Positions 55,320-63,920 of a stretch of DNA of 64,000 nucleotides are shown in pieces. The stretch's first letter is position 1, and each line of letters opens with the position of its first letter. The notes under the pieces are model-generated. The model ran no database searches and had not been told where the DNA came from. It saw only the letters and a list, made by a program, of their open reading frames with translations. Where the stretch lies: positions 124,001 through 188,000 of the forward strand of contig JACKAO010000001.1 of the NCBI GenBank assembly GCA_020635035.1, written 5' to 3'. The translations under genes and the position numbers were made by a program. Source of the DNA: Calditrichia bacterium. Lineage in GTDB: Bacteria > Calditrichota > Calditrichia > Calditrichales > J004.

Positions 55320-55796
55320 ATGAAATACTGGTTAGCCAAAACAGAACCAAATACATATTCATGGCAGGATCTATTAAATGAGCCGGATAAAACCACTTCA
55401 TGGGAAGGCGTACGAAATTACCAGGTAAGAAATGCCATTCGCGATGAAATTAAAAAAGATGATCTGGTTTTTATATACCATAGTGTCGTTCAGCCAATGG
55501 CAATAATGGGAATTGCAAAAGTTGTAAAAGAAGCATACCCGGATCATTTTGCTTTCGATCCCACCCATAAATATTATGATCCTAAAAGCAGCCCGGATGA
55601 TCCGACATGGTTTATGTTCGATATCAAAGCAATGCAGCAGTTTGCCGAACCGGTTACATTAACGGAATTAAAATCATATGCACCATTGCAGAGAATGGGC
55701 TTACTTCAAAAAGGCAATCGTTTATCGGTTCAGCGTGTTTCACCTGTTGAATGGCAATACATAATGGCATCAAGAAAATTGATAAATATAAAATAA
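55320..55796 (+). CDS. EVE domain protein
   Basis: The 158-residue protein matches the EVE (PUA-like) fold: MKYWLAKTEPNTYSWQDL at the start, TTSWEGVRNYQVRN, DLVFIYHSVV and a PLQRMGLLQKGNRLSV end. EVE domains recognise modified bases in nucleic acids. The ATG at 55320 with the preceding GGGGG is preferred over the in-frame TTG at 55302. Context is ordinary metabolism, not a restriction system. Confidence 0.9.
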   Translation: MKYWLAKTEPNTYSWQDLLNEPDKTTSWEGVRNYQVRNAIRDEIKKDDLVFIYHSVVQPMAIMGIAKVVKEAYPDHFAFDPTHKYYDPKSSPDDPTWFMFDIKAMQQFAEPVTLTELKSYAPLQRMGLLQKGNRLSVQRVSPVEWQYIMASRKLINIK

Positions 55797-55820
55797 AACA
55801 CAGCGTTAAAAGGAAAAAGA

Positions 55821-56882
55821 ATGAGTTCAGTAATGAAGCCTGCCCGTAAAGTAGGCATTGTCGGGTATGGATCTTATATTCCGGCGTACCGCTTGCCTGC
55901 AACAGAAATTTCCGATTTGTGGCGGGATGGTCAGGATAAATTATTTTTACCAGTTAAACAAAAAAGTGTACCGGGTAAAGATGAAGATACCGCAACGATG
56001 TCCATCGAAGCTGCAAAAAATGCAATAAACAGGGCACAGGTTGATCCAAAGAAAATAAGGGCTGTATGGGTTGGTTCTGAATCACACCCGTATGCTGTAA
56101 AGCCGACTGGCACGATCGTTTCGCAGGTACTCGGAATTGTTCCTGATACAGTTTCTGCTGATATGGAATTTGCCTGTAAAGCCGGAACAGAAGCTATGCA
56201 GGCTGCTTTTGCTTTTGTCGGCAGCCACATGGCAGATTATGCGCTGGCGATTGGTATGGACACAGCACAGGGACGCCCGGGAGATGCTCTTGAATATACG
56301 GCTGCAGCTGGTGGTGCAGCATATATTATCGGACCGGCGGAAGAATCGGTTGCTATTCTTGAAGGATCATACAGTTACATCACGGATACCCCTGATTTTT
56401 TCAGGAGAGCATACCAGCATTATCCTGAACATGGGAACCGGTTTACGGGAGATCCGGCATATTTTAAACACATCACCAGTGCTGTCAAAAATCTTTTTGA
56501 AGGATTGAATCTGACAGCAGATGATTTTAAATACGCGGTTTTTCATCAGCCCAATACAAAATTCCCGCAAAAAGTTGCAAAAATGCTGGGATTCAACAAA
56601 GACCAGATTCGCTATGGATTATTAGCTCCACATGTAGGAAATACATATGCCGGTGCTTCTGTTCTTGGGCTTACCGATATCCTGGATAATGCTGATGCGG
56701 GGGATCGTGTTTTAATTGCCAGTTTTGGTTCAGGTGCCGGTAGTGATGCTTTCAGTTTTGTGGTAACTGATAAATTGAAAGAATCCGTTGGCAGGGCACC
56801 ACTCACCCAGCAGTATGTTGACAGAGCTATTAAAATTAACTATGGAAAATATGCCCGCTGGCGTAAAAAAATTCTAAAATAA
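55821..56882 (+). CDS. archaeal-type 3-hydroxy-3-methylglutaryl-CoA synthase
   Basis: The 353-residue enzyme starts VGIVGYGSYIPAYRL and has nucleophile Cys119 in MEFACKAGTE, general base candidate Glu87 in GSESHPY and His242 in VFHQPNTKFP. Length and motifs are those of archaeal HMG-CoA synthase rather than the bacterial mvaS. It condenses acetyl-CoA with acetoacetyl-CoA in the mevalonate route. The next two genes encode the archaeal-type thiolase and the DUF35 protein that form one complex with it in methanogens. AGGA precedes the ATG. Confidence 0.88.
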   Translation: MSSVMKPARKVGIVGYGSYIPAYRLPATEISDLWRDGQDKLFLPVKQKSVPGKDEDTATMSIEAAKNAINRAQVDPKKIRAVWVGSESHPYAVKPTGTIVSQVLGIVPDTVSADMEFACKAGTEAMQAAFAFVGSHMADYALAIGMDTAQGRPGDALEYTAAAGGAAYIIGPAEESVAILEGSYSYITDTPDFFRRAYQHYPEHGNRFTGDPAYFKHITSAVKNLFEGLNLTADDFKYAVFHQPNTKFPQKVAKMLGFNKDQIRYGLLAPHVGNTYAGASVLGLTDILDNADAGDRVLIASFGSGAGSDAFSFVVTDKLKESVGRAPLTQQYVDRAIKINYGKYARWRKKILK

Positions 56883-56890
56883 GGTTACAA

Positions 56891-58048
56891 ATGAGAGAAG
56901 TTGCAATTGTAGGTCTTGGACAAACACCGGTCCGGGAACATTGGGAAAGCAACCTGCGTGATCTTGCTGTTACTGCTCTTCGTGATGCAATGGAAGATGC
57001 CGGAGTAGATACGGTTGATGGTGTTTGCGTAGGAAACATGCTGAGCGGCGCGTTGAGTGAACAGGAGCATTTAGGTTCGCTTATCGTGGATTATGCCGGT
57101 CTTGATGGTGTTGAAGGAATGAAAATTGAAGCTGCCTGCGGATCGGGAGCTGCTGCAATACGTATGGCTGTAAAAGCGGTTTCATCCGGATTAATGGATG
57201 CTGTTGGCGTTGTGGGCGTAGAGAAACTTACAGAATACTCTGGTAAATATAGTACAGCAGCGCTGGCAACTGCAGCAGATGCAGATTATGAAACGACTAT
57301 GGGATTAAGTTTTGTTGGAATAAACGCCTTGCTGATGCGCCGTTACCTGTATGAGTATAAATTGCAAAAAGAAGATTTTTCAATCTTCCCGGTAAATGCG
57401 CATAAAAATGCTGTACATAATCCCAATGCCATGTTTCGTCATGCAATTACCAATGAACAGTATGCAAAATCAAAACTAATCGCTGATCCAATCAATTTAT
57501 TGGATTCCAGTCCCATTGCAGATGGTGCCGCTGCGGTTATTGTGGTAGCTAAAGAAAATATTTCCAGATACAAAGGCAAGGCTGTAGATATTCTTGCCTG
57601 TGAAGTGGGAACAGATACACTTGCAATTGATAACAGAGAAGACCCGTTATGGCTCAGGGGAGTAGAGCGAAGTGCTAAGAAAGCATATTATGTCTCAGGG
57701 CTTTCTCCGAAAGACATTAACATTTTTGAAGCACACGATGCATTCAGTATCATTACCGCGCTTTCCCTGGAAGCGAGCGGTTTTACAGAAAAAGGCAACG
57801 CTATAAAATTTGCTGAGCGTGCAAATATTGGCATAAACGGAACATTCCCGATGAATACAAGCGGTGGCCTAAAAGGACGTGGACATCCGGTTGGTGCCAC
57901 CGGTGTTTACCAGGTGGTTGAAGCGGCTCAGCAGCTGCGGGGTACAGTTGCAAGCCCCATTCAGGTGGAAAATAATAAAATTGCCATGGCACAAAATATA
58001 GGTGGCAGCGGAGCCACGGTTATTACTACAATTTTAAAACAAATTTGA
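56891..58048 (+). CDS. archaeal-type acetoacetyl-CoA thiolase
   Basis: The 385-residue thiolase has nucleophile Cys83 in EAACGSGAAAI, a His in EAHDAFSI and GHPVGATG near the C-terminus. The usual second catalytic Cys near the C-terminus is replaced by a GGSGATV ending, as in SCP-x and archaeal thiolases. It lies 8 bp after the HMG-CoA synthase gene. Family members condense two acetyl-CoA and pass acetoacetyl-CoA directly to HMG-CoA synthase. Confidence 0.88.
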   Translation: MREVAIVGLGQTPVREHWESNLRDLAVTALRDAMEDAGVDTVDGVCVGNMLSGALSEQEHLGSLIVDYAGLDGVEGMKIEAACGSGAAAIRMAVKAVSSGLMDAVGVVGVEKLTEYSGKYSTAALATAADADYETTMGLSFVGINALLMRRYLYEYKLQKEDFSIFPVNAHKNAVHNPNAMFRHAITNEQYAKSKLIADPINLLDSSPIADGAAAVIVVAKENISRYKGKAVDILACEVGTDTLAIDNREDPLWLRGVERSAKKAYYVSGLSPKDINIFEAHDAFSIITALSLEASGFTEKGNAIKFAERANIGINGTFPMNTSGGLKGRGHPVGATGVYQVVEAAQQLRGTVASPIQVENNKIAMAQNIGGSGATVITTILKQI

Positions 58049-58063
58049 AGTTCGGAATAGAAA

Positions 58064-58462
58064 ATGGATATACCAAGGTATTGGCGTTTAAAAAATCAAC
58101 GGTACAGATTACAGGGTAAGAAATGCCTGGATTGTGGTAATTTAAGCTTTCCCCCAAGATTAGTCTGTCGTAAATGCAAATCACGAAACTGCGAGCCCTA
58201 TGAATTTAAGGGAATGGGGACTTTGTATAGTTATACAACAATATTCCAGGCACCGGATCGTTTTGATCAAATGGCACCGTACATGGTTGGACTTATTGAC
58301 CTGGAAGAAGGAGTTCGCATAACAGCCCAGCTTACTGATGTTCTTCCGGATGATGTGCAGATCGGAATGAAGCTGGAAATGGTGATACGTCAGATTTATG
58401 AAGATGGTCCTAAGGGGCCGATTTTATATGGCTACAAATTCAGGCCGGTTTTAAAATTTTAG
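58064..58462 (+). CDS. DUF35 Zn-ribbon/OB-fold protein of the thiolase/HMG-CoA synthase complex
   Basis: This 132-residue protein has a zinc ribbon with Cys21, Cys24, Cys35 and Cys38 followed by an OB-fold (about 50-130). In Methanothermococcus, the homologous protein bridges thiolase and HMG-CoA synthase and shares a CoA-binding site. It is 15 bp after the thiolase gene, completing the trio in one operon. Confidence 0.88.
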   Translation: MDIPRYWRLKNQRYRLQGKKCLDCGNLSFPPRLVCRKCKSRNCEPYEFKGMGTLYSYTTIFQAPDRFDQMAPYMVGLIDLEEGVRITAQLTDVLPDDVQIGMKLEMVIRQIYEDGPKGPILYGYKFRPVLKF

Positions 58463-58466
58463 AACT

Positions 58467-58919
58467 ATGTCACCGCATATTTTTGAAAAACAACTCACCG
58501 CAGTCTTTGAAGGTGAAAGTGATCTGATCGCTAATATGGCCAATATGGCTGCGTTTTTATATCATGAACTGGCGGATGTAAACTGGGTTGGTTTTTACCT
58601 GAAAAAAGGTAATGATCTGGTCCTGGGGCCTTTCCAGGGAAAAGTAGCTTGTGTGCGTATTGCTGTTGGTAAAGGTGTTTGCGGGACAGCAGCACGTGAT
58701 AAAAAAACAACAGTTGTCGCAGATGTACATAAATTTGACGGACATATTGCCTGTGACAGTGCTTCTAATTCTGAAATTGTTATCCCGGTTATTTTTAATA
58801 ATAAGCTCATTGCTGTTTTTGATGTAGACAGCCCCCTTTATAACCGTTTCAATGAATCAGATAAAAGGCTGCTTGAAAACCTTGTCGATATTTTTATTAA
58901 AAACACTTCTTTCGAATAA
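58467..58919 (+). CDS. msrC: free methionine-(R)-sulfoxide reductase (fRMsr)
   Basis: This GAF-domain protein of 150 residues has Cys62 (KVACVRI), Cys72 (GKGVCGTAA) and Cys96 (GHIACDSAS). The spacing of 10 and 24 residues equals that of the catalytic cysteines of E. coli fRMsr. It reduces free methionine-(R)-sulfoxide with thioredoxin. The start is 4 bp after the DUF35 gene, so it is in the same operon, although its chemistry is unrelated to isoprenoids. Confidence 0.92.
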   Translation: MSPHIFEKQLTAVFEGESDLIANMANMAAFLYHELADVNWVGFYLKKGNDLVLGPFQGKVACVRIAVGKGVCGTAARDKKTTVVADVHKFDGHIACDSASNSEIVIPVIFNNKLIAVFDVDSPLYNRFNESDKRLLENLVDIFIKNTSFE

Positions 58920-58924
58920 ACCAG

Positions 58925-59464
58925 ATGAATTATTGCAGTAACTGCGGAAATAGCGTAGAACTTAAAATCCCCGATGGCGACAATGTTGCACGTTTTGTCT
59001 GCCCGAAATGCGGCCAAATCCATTATCAAAATCCGCGTATGGTTGTGGGGTGCATTCCGGTCTGGCAGGATAAAATATTGCTTTGTAAAAGGGCCATTGA
59101 ACCCAAGTACGGCAAATGGACTATCCCGGCAGGATTTCTTGAAAATAATGAAACCGTTGAGCAGGGTGCGATCAGGGAAACAATGGAAGAATCCGGGGCC
59201 GATGTTACTATTGTTCGTTTACATGTTTTATATAGTTTACCACAGGTAAACCAGGTTTATGCCATATTCCTTGCTCATATGAAAACCGCAGACTTCGATG
59301 CCGGAGATGAAACGTTGGAGTGCAGGTTTTATGAGACGCACGAGATCCCATGGGATAAAATTGCTTTTACCGCTGTCCATTTCAGCCTGGAAAAATATAT
59401 CGAGAATCTGAAAACAAATGACACTCAAACCTATCTTGGAAAGTTAATCAGAAAATATGAATAA
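58925..59464 (+). CDS. Nudix hydrolase with zinc ribbon
   Basis: The 179-residue protein has an N-terminal zinc ribbon (CSNCG and CPKCG) and a Nudix box from GFLENNETVEQG to AIRETMEESGAD, including the REx2EE core. The NudC marker following the Nudix box is not visible, so NADH pyrophosphatase is not claimed. It hydrolyses some nucleoside diphosphate derivative. It overlaps the threonine aldolase start by 8 bp. Confidence 0.9.
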   Translation: MNYCSNCGNSVELKIPDGDNVARFVCPKCGQIHYQNPRMVVGCIPVWQDKILLCKRAIEPKYGKWTIPAGFLENNETVEQGAIRETMEESGADVTIVRLHVLYSLPQVNQVYAIFLAHMKTADFDAGDETLECRFYETHEIPWDKIAFTAVHFSLEKYIENLKTNDTQTYLGKLIRKYE

Positions 59465-60482
59465 AAAGTCATTTGCAAGTGATAATAATGCCGGTGTTCA
59501 TCCGCTTATTCTGGAAGCCATAGCAAACTGTAATGAAGGTCATGTAGTCGGCTATGGCGATGATCCGTATACACGTTCAGCGATAAAAACGATAAAAGAA
59601 TTTACAGATGATTCGGCAGATGTATTTTTTGTCTATGGTGGGACCGGTGCTAATGTTCTTGCCATCGGGAGCATGTGCCGTCCTTTTGAATCTGTTATCT
59701 GTGCAGCCACTGCTCACATCAATGTAGATGAATGCGGAGCTCCTGAGCGATTCAGCGGGGCAAAGCTGGTCGATGTCCCAACCACTGATGGAAAATTAAA
59801 TCCCGCATTAATCAGACCCTTTCTTCATGGGTTTGATTTTGAGCACCACAGCCAGCCAAAGGCCATATCTATTTCCCAGCCAACAGAACTTGGCACCGTT
59901 TATAGCCTTTCCGAGCTGGAAGACTTGCGAAAGCTGGCGGATGAATTCGGTCTTTATCTGCATATGGATGGGGCACGAATTGCCAATGCAGCTGTTGCGC
60001 TTGACTGTTCCCTGCGGGAGCTTACCTTTGAAGCAGGAATGGATATTGTTTCTTTTGGTGGTAACAAGAATGGACTGATGTTTGGCGAAGCATTGATTTT
60101 CTTCAATAAAAAACTCTCCGAAAATTTTAAATACATGCGCAAGCAGGGTATGCAGCTGCATAGTAAAATGCGCTTTATCTCTGTCCAGTTTGAAACGTAT
60201 CTTAAAAGCGGATTGTGGAAAGAAAATGCGAGGCATGCTAATAAAATGGCTCTTGTTTTAGCTGAAAAACTTAAAGAATTACCATCCGTTAAAATAACGC
60301 AACCTGTGCAAACAAATGCCGTTTTCGCGATTATCCCCGAGCAGATAAAACTTCAGCTTATTAAAGACTATTTTTTCTATGATTGGGATATCCATAAGGG
60401 TGAAGTGCGCTGGATGACTGCATTTGACATGGATGAAGTAACGATTACTGAATTTGTAAACAGAATCAAACTTTTATCCTGA
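59457..60482 (+). CDS. ltaE: low-specificity L-threonine aldolase
   Basis: The 341-residue PLP enzyme begins with FASDNNAGVHPLILEAI and has GGTGANVLAI, HMDGARIANA and the PLP-lysine in SFGGNKNGLM. It splits threonine or allo-threonine into glycine and acetaldehyde. It overlaps the upstream Nudix gene by 8 bp and is the last gene of the operon starting around lplA. Confidence 0.92.
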   Translation: MNKKSFASDNNAGVHPLILEAIANCNEGHVVGYGDDPYTRSAIKTIKEFTDDSADVFFVYGGTGANVLAIGSMCRPFESVICAATAHINVDECGAPERFSGAKLVDVPTTDGKLNPALIRPFLHGFDFEHHSQPKAISISQPTELGTVYSLSELEDLRKLADEFGLYLHMDGARIANAAVALDCSLRELTFEAGMDIVSFGGNKNGLMFGEALIFFNKKLSENFKYMRKQGMQLHSKMRFISVQFETYLKSGLWKENARHANKMALVLAEKLKELPSVKITQPVQTNAVFAIIPEQIKLQLIKDYFFYDWDIHKGEVRWMTAFDMDEVTITEFVNRIKLLS

Positions 60483-60559
60483 AAGTGCAAAAACATATTG
60501 AGAAAAATAATCTTGCGTAGCAAAGACTGCAGGATTAAATTTATTGCTCAATAAATAAA

Positions 60560-60632
<73 letters not shown>

Positions 60633-60641
60633 CAAAAATCT

Positions 60642-60672
60642 AAAGGCTGTCATTTTTGGCAGCCTTTTTTTG
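60642..60672 (+). terminator. intrinsic terminator after tRNA-Ala
   Basis: AAAGGCTGTC (60642-60651) pairs with GGCAGCCTTT (60658-60667) around a 6-base loop, followed by TTTT. The end of the tRNA transcript. Confidence 0.85.
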
Positions 60673-60807
60673 TTTTAAGAGCCACCCCCCCAATAGAATT
60701 AACGGTTTAGCAAGCTTAACGAACCTATCCTTTCGGAGTAAATAAGTGGAATGGTTGGGGTGGGTAAAATAAAACACAATTTATTATCTTGAAAAAGCTT
60801 GAAATGA

Positions 60808-60813
60808 TATAAT
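60808..60813 (+). promoter_or_regulatory. -10 element (TATAAT) of the SUF operon promoter
   Basis: A perfect TATAAT. A well-spaced -35 is not obvious: TTGAAA at 60789-60794 is only 13 bases away. Transcription would start near 60820, just before the operator, so a bound regulator would block it. Confidence 0.45.
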
Positions 60814-60829
60814 CCAATTTGTATGTTTA

Positions 60830-60854
60830 AAACCCGACACAAAAAGTCGGATTT
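60830..60854 (+). promoter_or_regulatory. IscR/Rrf2 type-1-like operator
   Basis: This 25-bp imperfect palindrome has the halves AAACCCGACA and AGTCGGATTT separated by 5 bases. Compared with the published E. coli IscR type-1 consensus (ATASYYGACTRWWWYAGTCRRSTAT), 19 of 25 positions agree by my count. A second right half, AGTCGGGTAT at 60904-60913, is an exact match to the consensus and ends directly before the ATG. It is likely the autoregulatory site of the Rrf2 protein encoded next. Confidence 0.65.
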
Positions 60855-60880
60855 AAAAGAAACTTCGGTTTCTTTTTTTT
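60855..60880 (+). promoter_or_regulatory. UUCG hairpin plus U-run in the SUF leader (possible attenuator)
   Basis: AAAGAAAC (about 60856-60863) and GTTTCTTT pair through 8 bp around a TTCG tetraloop, followed by five further T. The shape is that of an intrinsic terminator, yet it lies between the promoter/operator and the first gene. It could be an attenuator, or the end of a short leader RNA. Confidence 0.5.
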
Positions 60881-60913
60881 GTACAACAAAATAGGATTAA
60901 AAAAGTCGGGTAT

Positions 60914-61366
60914 ATGCTCAGGCTAAGTAAAAAAGTGGAATATGCGTTGATCGCTTTAATGGATCTGGCGCAAAAAGACAATATAGAACCAGTAACGGCA
61001 AAGTATCTTGCAGGGACTTATAATATACCACAGGAGCTGCTGGGAAAGGTATTGCAAACACTTACACGCAACGAAATTTTGATTTCTGTGCAGGGTGTTA
61101 AGGGTGGCTATATTCTTGGTAAGTCGCCCGACAAAATCAGTTTAAGCATCATTATTGAATCGCTCGAAGGACCGATATCAATTACTTCCTGTAATCATTC
61201 GGAAACAGAGCGTTGCGGCTGTGATTTACTTACAACCTGCACAATTAAATCTCCGATGGAAGTGATCCAAAATGAGTTGTCAAAGTATTTTAAGAATATC
61301 AGTCTTAAAGATTTAAAAACGAATTATAATAACCAGGTATCGCAGCCGGTTCAGATTACAGTTTAA
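60914..61366 (+). CDS. Rrf2-family Fe-S-sensing transcription regulator (IscR/SufR-like)
   Basis: This 150-residue winged-helix regulator has the Rrf2 opening LRLSKKVEYALIALMDLA and VKGGYILGKSP (wing). It carries four Cys residues near the Fe-S loop (93, 101, 103, 109). Three of these are expected to hold a [2Fe-2S] cluster in IscR-like proteins. It heads the SUF operon, which it probably represses or activates according to Fe-S status, with its operator just upstream. SufT follows 2 bp after the stop. Confidence 0.9.
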   Translation: MLRLSKKVEYALIALMDLAQKDNIEPVTAKYLAGTYNIPQELLGKVLQTLTRNEILISVQGVKGGYILGKSPDKISLSIIIESLEGPISITSCNHSETERCGCDLLTTCTIKSPMEVIQNELSKYFKNISLKDLKTNYNNQVSQPVQITV

Positions 61367-61368
61367 TC

Positions 61369-61677
61369 ATGGTAAGTACAGAAGACATATATTTGGCCAT
61401 TTCTGATATTTACGATCCGGAAATACGTGTAAATATTGTTGACCTTGGTCTTATTTATGATGTAAAGATTAATGATAAGAATGTTTTGATAAAAATGACA
61501 CTGACTTCACCTAATTGCCCGGCAAGCCCGGAAATTAAAAATAATGTTGAGAAAACAGTTAAGGGTCTAAAGGGTGTGGAAAGTGTTGAACTGGAATTAA
61601 TCTGGGATCCGCCTTGGGATCCGTCACGGATGAGTGAAGAAGCACGTTTAGAGCTTGGTTATGATGTTTTTAATTAA
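61369..61677 (+). CDS. sufT: SufT / MIP18-family (DUF59) Fe-S maturation protein
   Basis: The 102-residue DUF59 domain protein has [18 protein letters not shown] and [12 protein letters not shown] with the conserved Cys, and a [15 protein letters not shown] tail typical of SufT. It helps deliver or assemble Fe-S clusters. It is placed between the Rrf2 gene and sufB in the operon. Confidence 0.92.
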   Translation: MVSTEDIYLAISDIYDPEIRVNIVDLGLIYDVKINDKNVLIKMTLTSPNCPASPEIKNNVEKTVKGLKGVESVELELIWDPPWDPSRMSEEARLELGYDVFN

Positions 61678-61697
61678 ACAGAAAGGGAAAGTTTTAT

Positions 61698-63140
61698 ATG
61701 AGTTCTGAAATAGAACATCTGGAGTCGATAGCCAATAAAGAATACAAATATGGTTTTGTAAGCGATATTGAAGCCGATCAGTTGCCACCGGGATTAAATG
61801 AAGATACAATCAGGGCAATCTCGGCATTAAAAAAAGAACCGGAGTTTATGCTGGAATGGCGCCTAAAAGCTTATAAAAGCTGGCTTAAAATGCAAGAGCC
61901 GAAATGGCCGAAAGTGCATTATCCGGAAATTGACTTCCAGAAAATTGTCTATTATTCTGCACCTAAAAAACGTCCGCAGCTGGAAAGTCTTGATGAAGTT
62001 GATCCGGAATTGCTAAGGACCTATGAAAAACTGGGTATTCCACTGGAAGAGCAGAAAATGCTTGCTGGTGTTGCTGTTGATGCAGTCTTTGACAGCGTTT
62101 CTGTAGCAACAACTTTTAAAGAAAAATTATCCGAACTTGGAATAATTTTTTGCTCCATGTCAGAAGCAGTTCAAAATCATCCTGAACTCGTTAAAAAATA
62201 TCTGGGATCAGTCGTTCCGGCAACAGATAATTTCTATGCCAGTTTAAATTCTGCAGTATACAGTGACGGTTCTTTTGTTTATGTTCCAAAAGGTGTACGC
62301 TGCCCGATGGAATTATCAACTTACTTCAGGATAAATGCCCAGAATACCGGTCAGTTTGAGCGCACATTGATTGTCGCTGATGAAGGCAGTTATGTCAGTT
62401 ATCTTGAAGGATGTACGGCTCCTATGCGTGATGAAAATCAGCTGCATGCGGCAGTTGTTGAACTGGTCGCGCTTAAAGATGCCCAGATAAAATATTCAAC
62501 AGTTCAAAACTGGTATCCTGGTGATGAAAATGGAAAAGGCGGTATTTATAATTTTGTAACAAAACGTGGTATCTGCCAGGAAAATGCAAAGATTTCATGG
62601 ACACAGGTTGAAACAGGATCTGCCATTACGTGGAAATATCCCAGTGTGATTCTTAAAGGGGATAACTCTATCGGTGAGTTTTATTCTGTGGCCATGACAA
62701 ACAAATTTCAGCAGGCTGATACCGGTACAAAAATGATTCATATAGGTAAAAATACCCGCAGTAATATTGTTTCTAAAGGAATCTCCGCCGGCAGAAGCAA
62801 TAATAGTTATCGTGGGTTAGTAAAGGTCATGAAATCTGCAGAGAATGCCCGCAATTTTTCGCAGTGTGACTCTTTGCTGATCGGCGATAAGTGCGGAGCT
62901 CATACTTTCCCATATATTGAAGTCAATAATACCACTGGAAAAGTAGAGCATGAAGCAACAACTTCAAAAATCGGCGAAGACCAGATCTTTTATTGTAATC
63001 AGCGTGGTCTTGATACCGAACAGGCGGTTTCATTAATTGTAAACGGCTATTGTAAAGAAGTTTTTCGCGAACTTCCTATGGAATTTGCAATTGAAGCTCA
63101 GAATCTATTAAGTATCAGTCTCGAAGGTAGTGTAGGATAA
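61698..63140 (+). CDS. sufB: SufB, Fe-S cluster scaffold subunit
   Basis: The 480-residue protein has the SufB core with [55 protein letters not shown] and the C-terminal [13 protein letters not shown]. Together with SufC and SufD it forms the SufBC2D scaffold that builds [4Fe-4S] clusters. It is 20 bp after sufT. Length is normal. Confidence 0.96.
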   Translation: MSSEIEHLESIANKEYKYGFVSDIEADQLPPGLNEDTIRAISALKKEPEFMLEWRLKAYKSWLKMQEPKWPKVHYPEIDFQKIVYYSAPKKRPQLESLDEVDPELLRTYEKLGIPLEEQKMLAGVAVDAVFDSVSVATTFKEKLSELGIIFCSMSEAVQNHPELVKKYLGSVVPATDNFYASLNSAVYSDGSFVYVPKGVRCPMELSTYFRINAQNTGQFERTLIVADEGSYVSYLEGCTAPMRDENQLHAAVVELVALKDAQIKYSTVQNWYPGDENGKGGIYNFVTKRGICQENAKISWTQVETGSAITWKYPSVILKGDNSIGEFYSVAMTNKFQQADTGTKMIHIGKNTRSNIVSKGISAGRSNNSYRGLVKVMKSAENARNFSQCDSLLIGDKCGAHTFPYIEVNNTTGKVEHEATTSKIGEDQIFYCNQRGLDTEQAVSLIVNGYCKEVFRELPMEFAIEAQNLLSISLEGSVG

Positions 63141-63168
63141 CAGATAAATTGGAATGGAGTAGTAAAAG

Positions 63169-63906
63169 ATGTTAGAAATATCAAATTTAAAAGCTGCAAT
63201 TGACGGTAAGGAAATTCTTAAAGGCATTAATCTAAAGGTTAATCCGGGGGAAGTACATGCAATAATGGGTCCGAATGGATCCGGGAAAAGCACACTTGCC
63301 AACGTACTGGCAGGTCGTGAAGAATATGAAGTGCTTGCCGGAAACATTATGTATAACGGTGAAAATTTGCTGGAACTCGATCCGGAAGAAAGAGCACATA
63401 AAGGTATATTTCTTGCATTCCAGTATCCGGTTGAAATTCCCGGTGTGAGTAATGTCTATTTTTTAAGGACAGCATTTAACGAAATCCGCAAAGCAAATGG
63501 TCTCGAAGAAATCGATGCAGCAAACTTTCTTAAATTAATTCGCAGTAAAATGGAATTAGTTGAAATGGATAAAACGCTGATGAATCGCTCGGTAAATGAA
63601 GGTTTTAGCGGTGGAGAGAAAAAACGTAACGAGATTTTCCAGATGGCTGTTCTTGAACCTAAACTTTCTATCCTGGATGAAACAGATTCCGGATTGGATA
63701 TTGATGCGTTAAGAATTGTAGCCAATGGTGTGAATGCATTACGTAATTCAAATAATGCAACCGTTGTCGTAACACATTATCAGCGTCTTTTACAATACAT
63801 TGTGCCTGATTTTGTACACGTTTTATATAACGGGCAGATTGTAAAATCTGGGGGCAAGGAATTAGCACTTGAGCTTGAAGAAAAAGGTTATGATTGGTTG
63901 AAATAG
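63169..63906 (+). CDS. sufC: SufC, ATPase of the SUF complex
   Basis: The 245-residue ABC-type ATPase has Walker A GPNGSGKST, the signature FSGGEKKRNEI and Walker B LSILDETDSGLD, the latter with the SufC-typical ETDSGLD. It drives conformational change in the SufBCD complex. The gene lies 28 bp after sufB. Confidence 0.96.
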   Translation: MLEISNLKAAIDGKEILKGINLKVNPGEVHAIMGPNGSGKSTLANVLAGREEYEVLAGNIMYNGENLLELDPEERAHKGIFLAFQYPVEIPGVSNVYFLRTAFNEIRKANGLEEIDAANFLKLIRSKMELVEMDKTLMNRSVNEGFSGGEKKRNEIFQMAVLEPKLSILDETDSGLDIDALRIVANGVNALRNSNNATVVVTHYQRLLQYIVPDFVHVLYNGQIVKSGGKELALELEEKGYDWLK

Positions 63907-63920
63907 ACAGGTTGAAAATA

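Noticed and set aside
55320..55796. EVE domain protein as a sign of a defence or restriction island
   Set aside because: All neighbours are metabolic genes in one operon; no restriction, CRISPR or mobile genes are visible.
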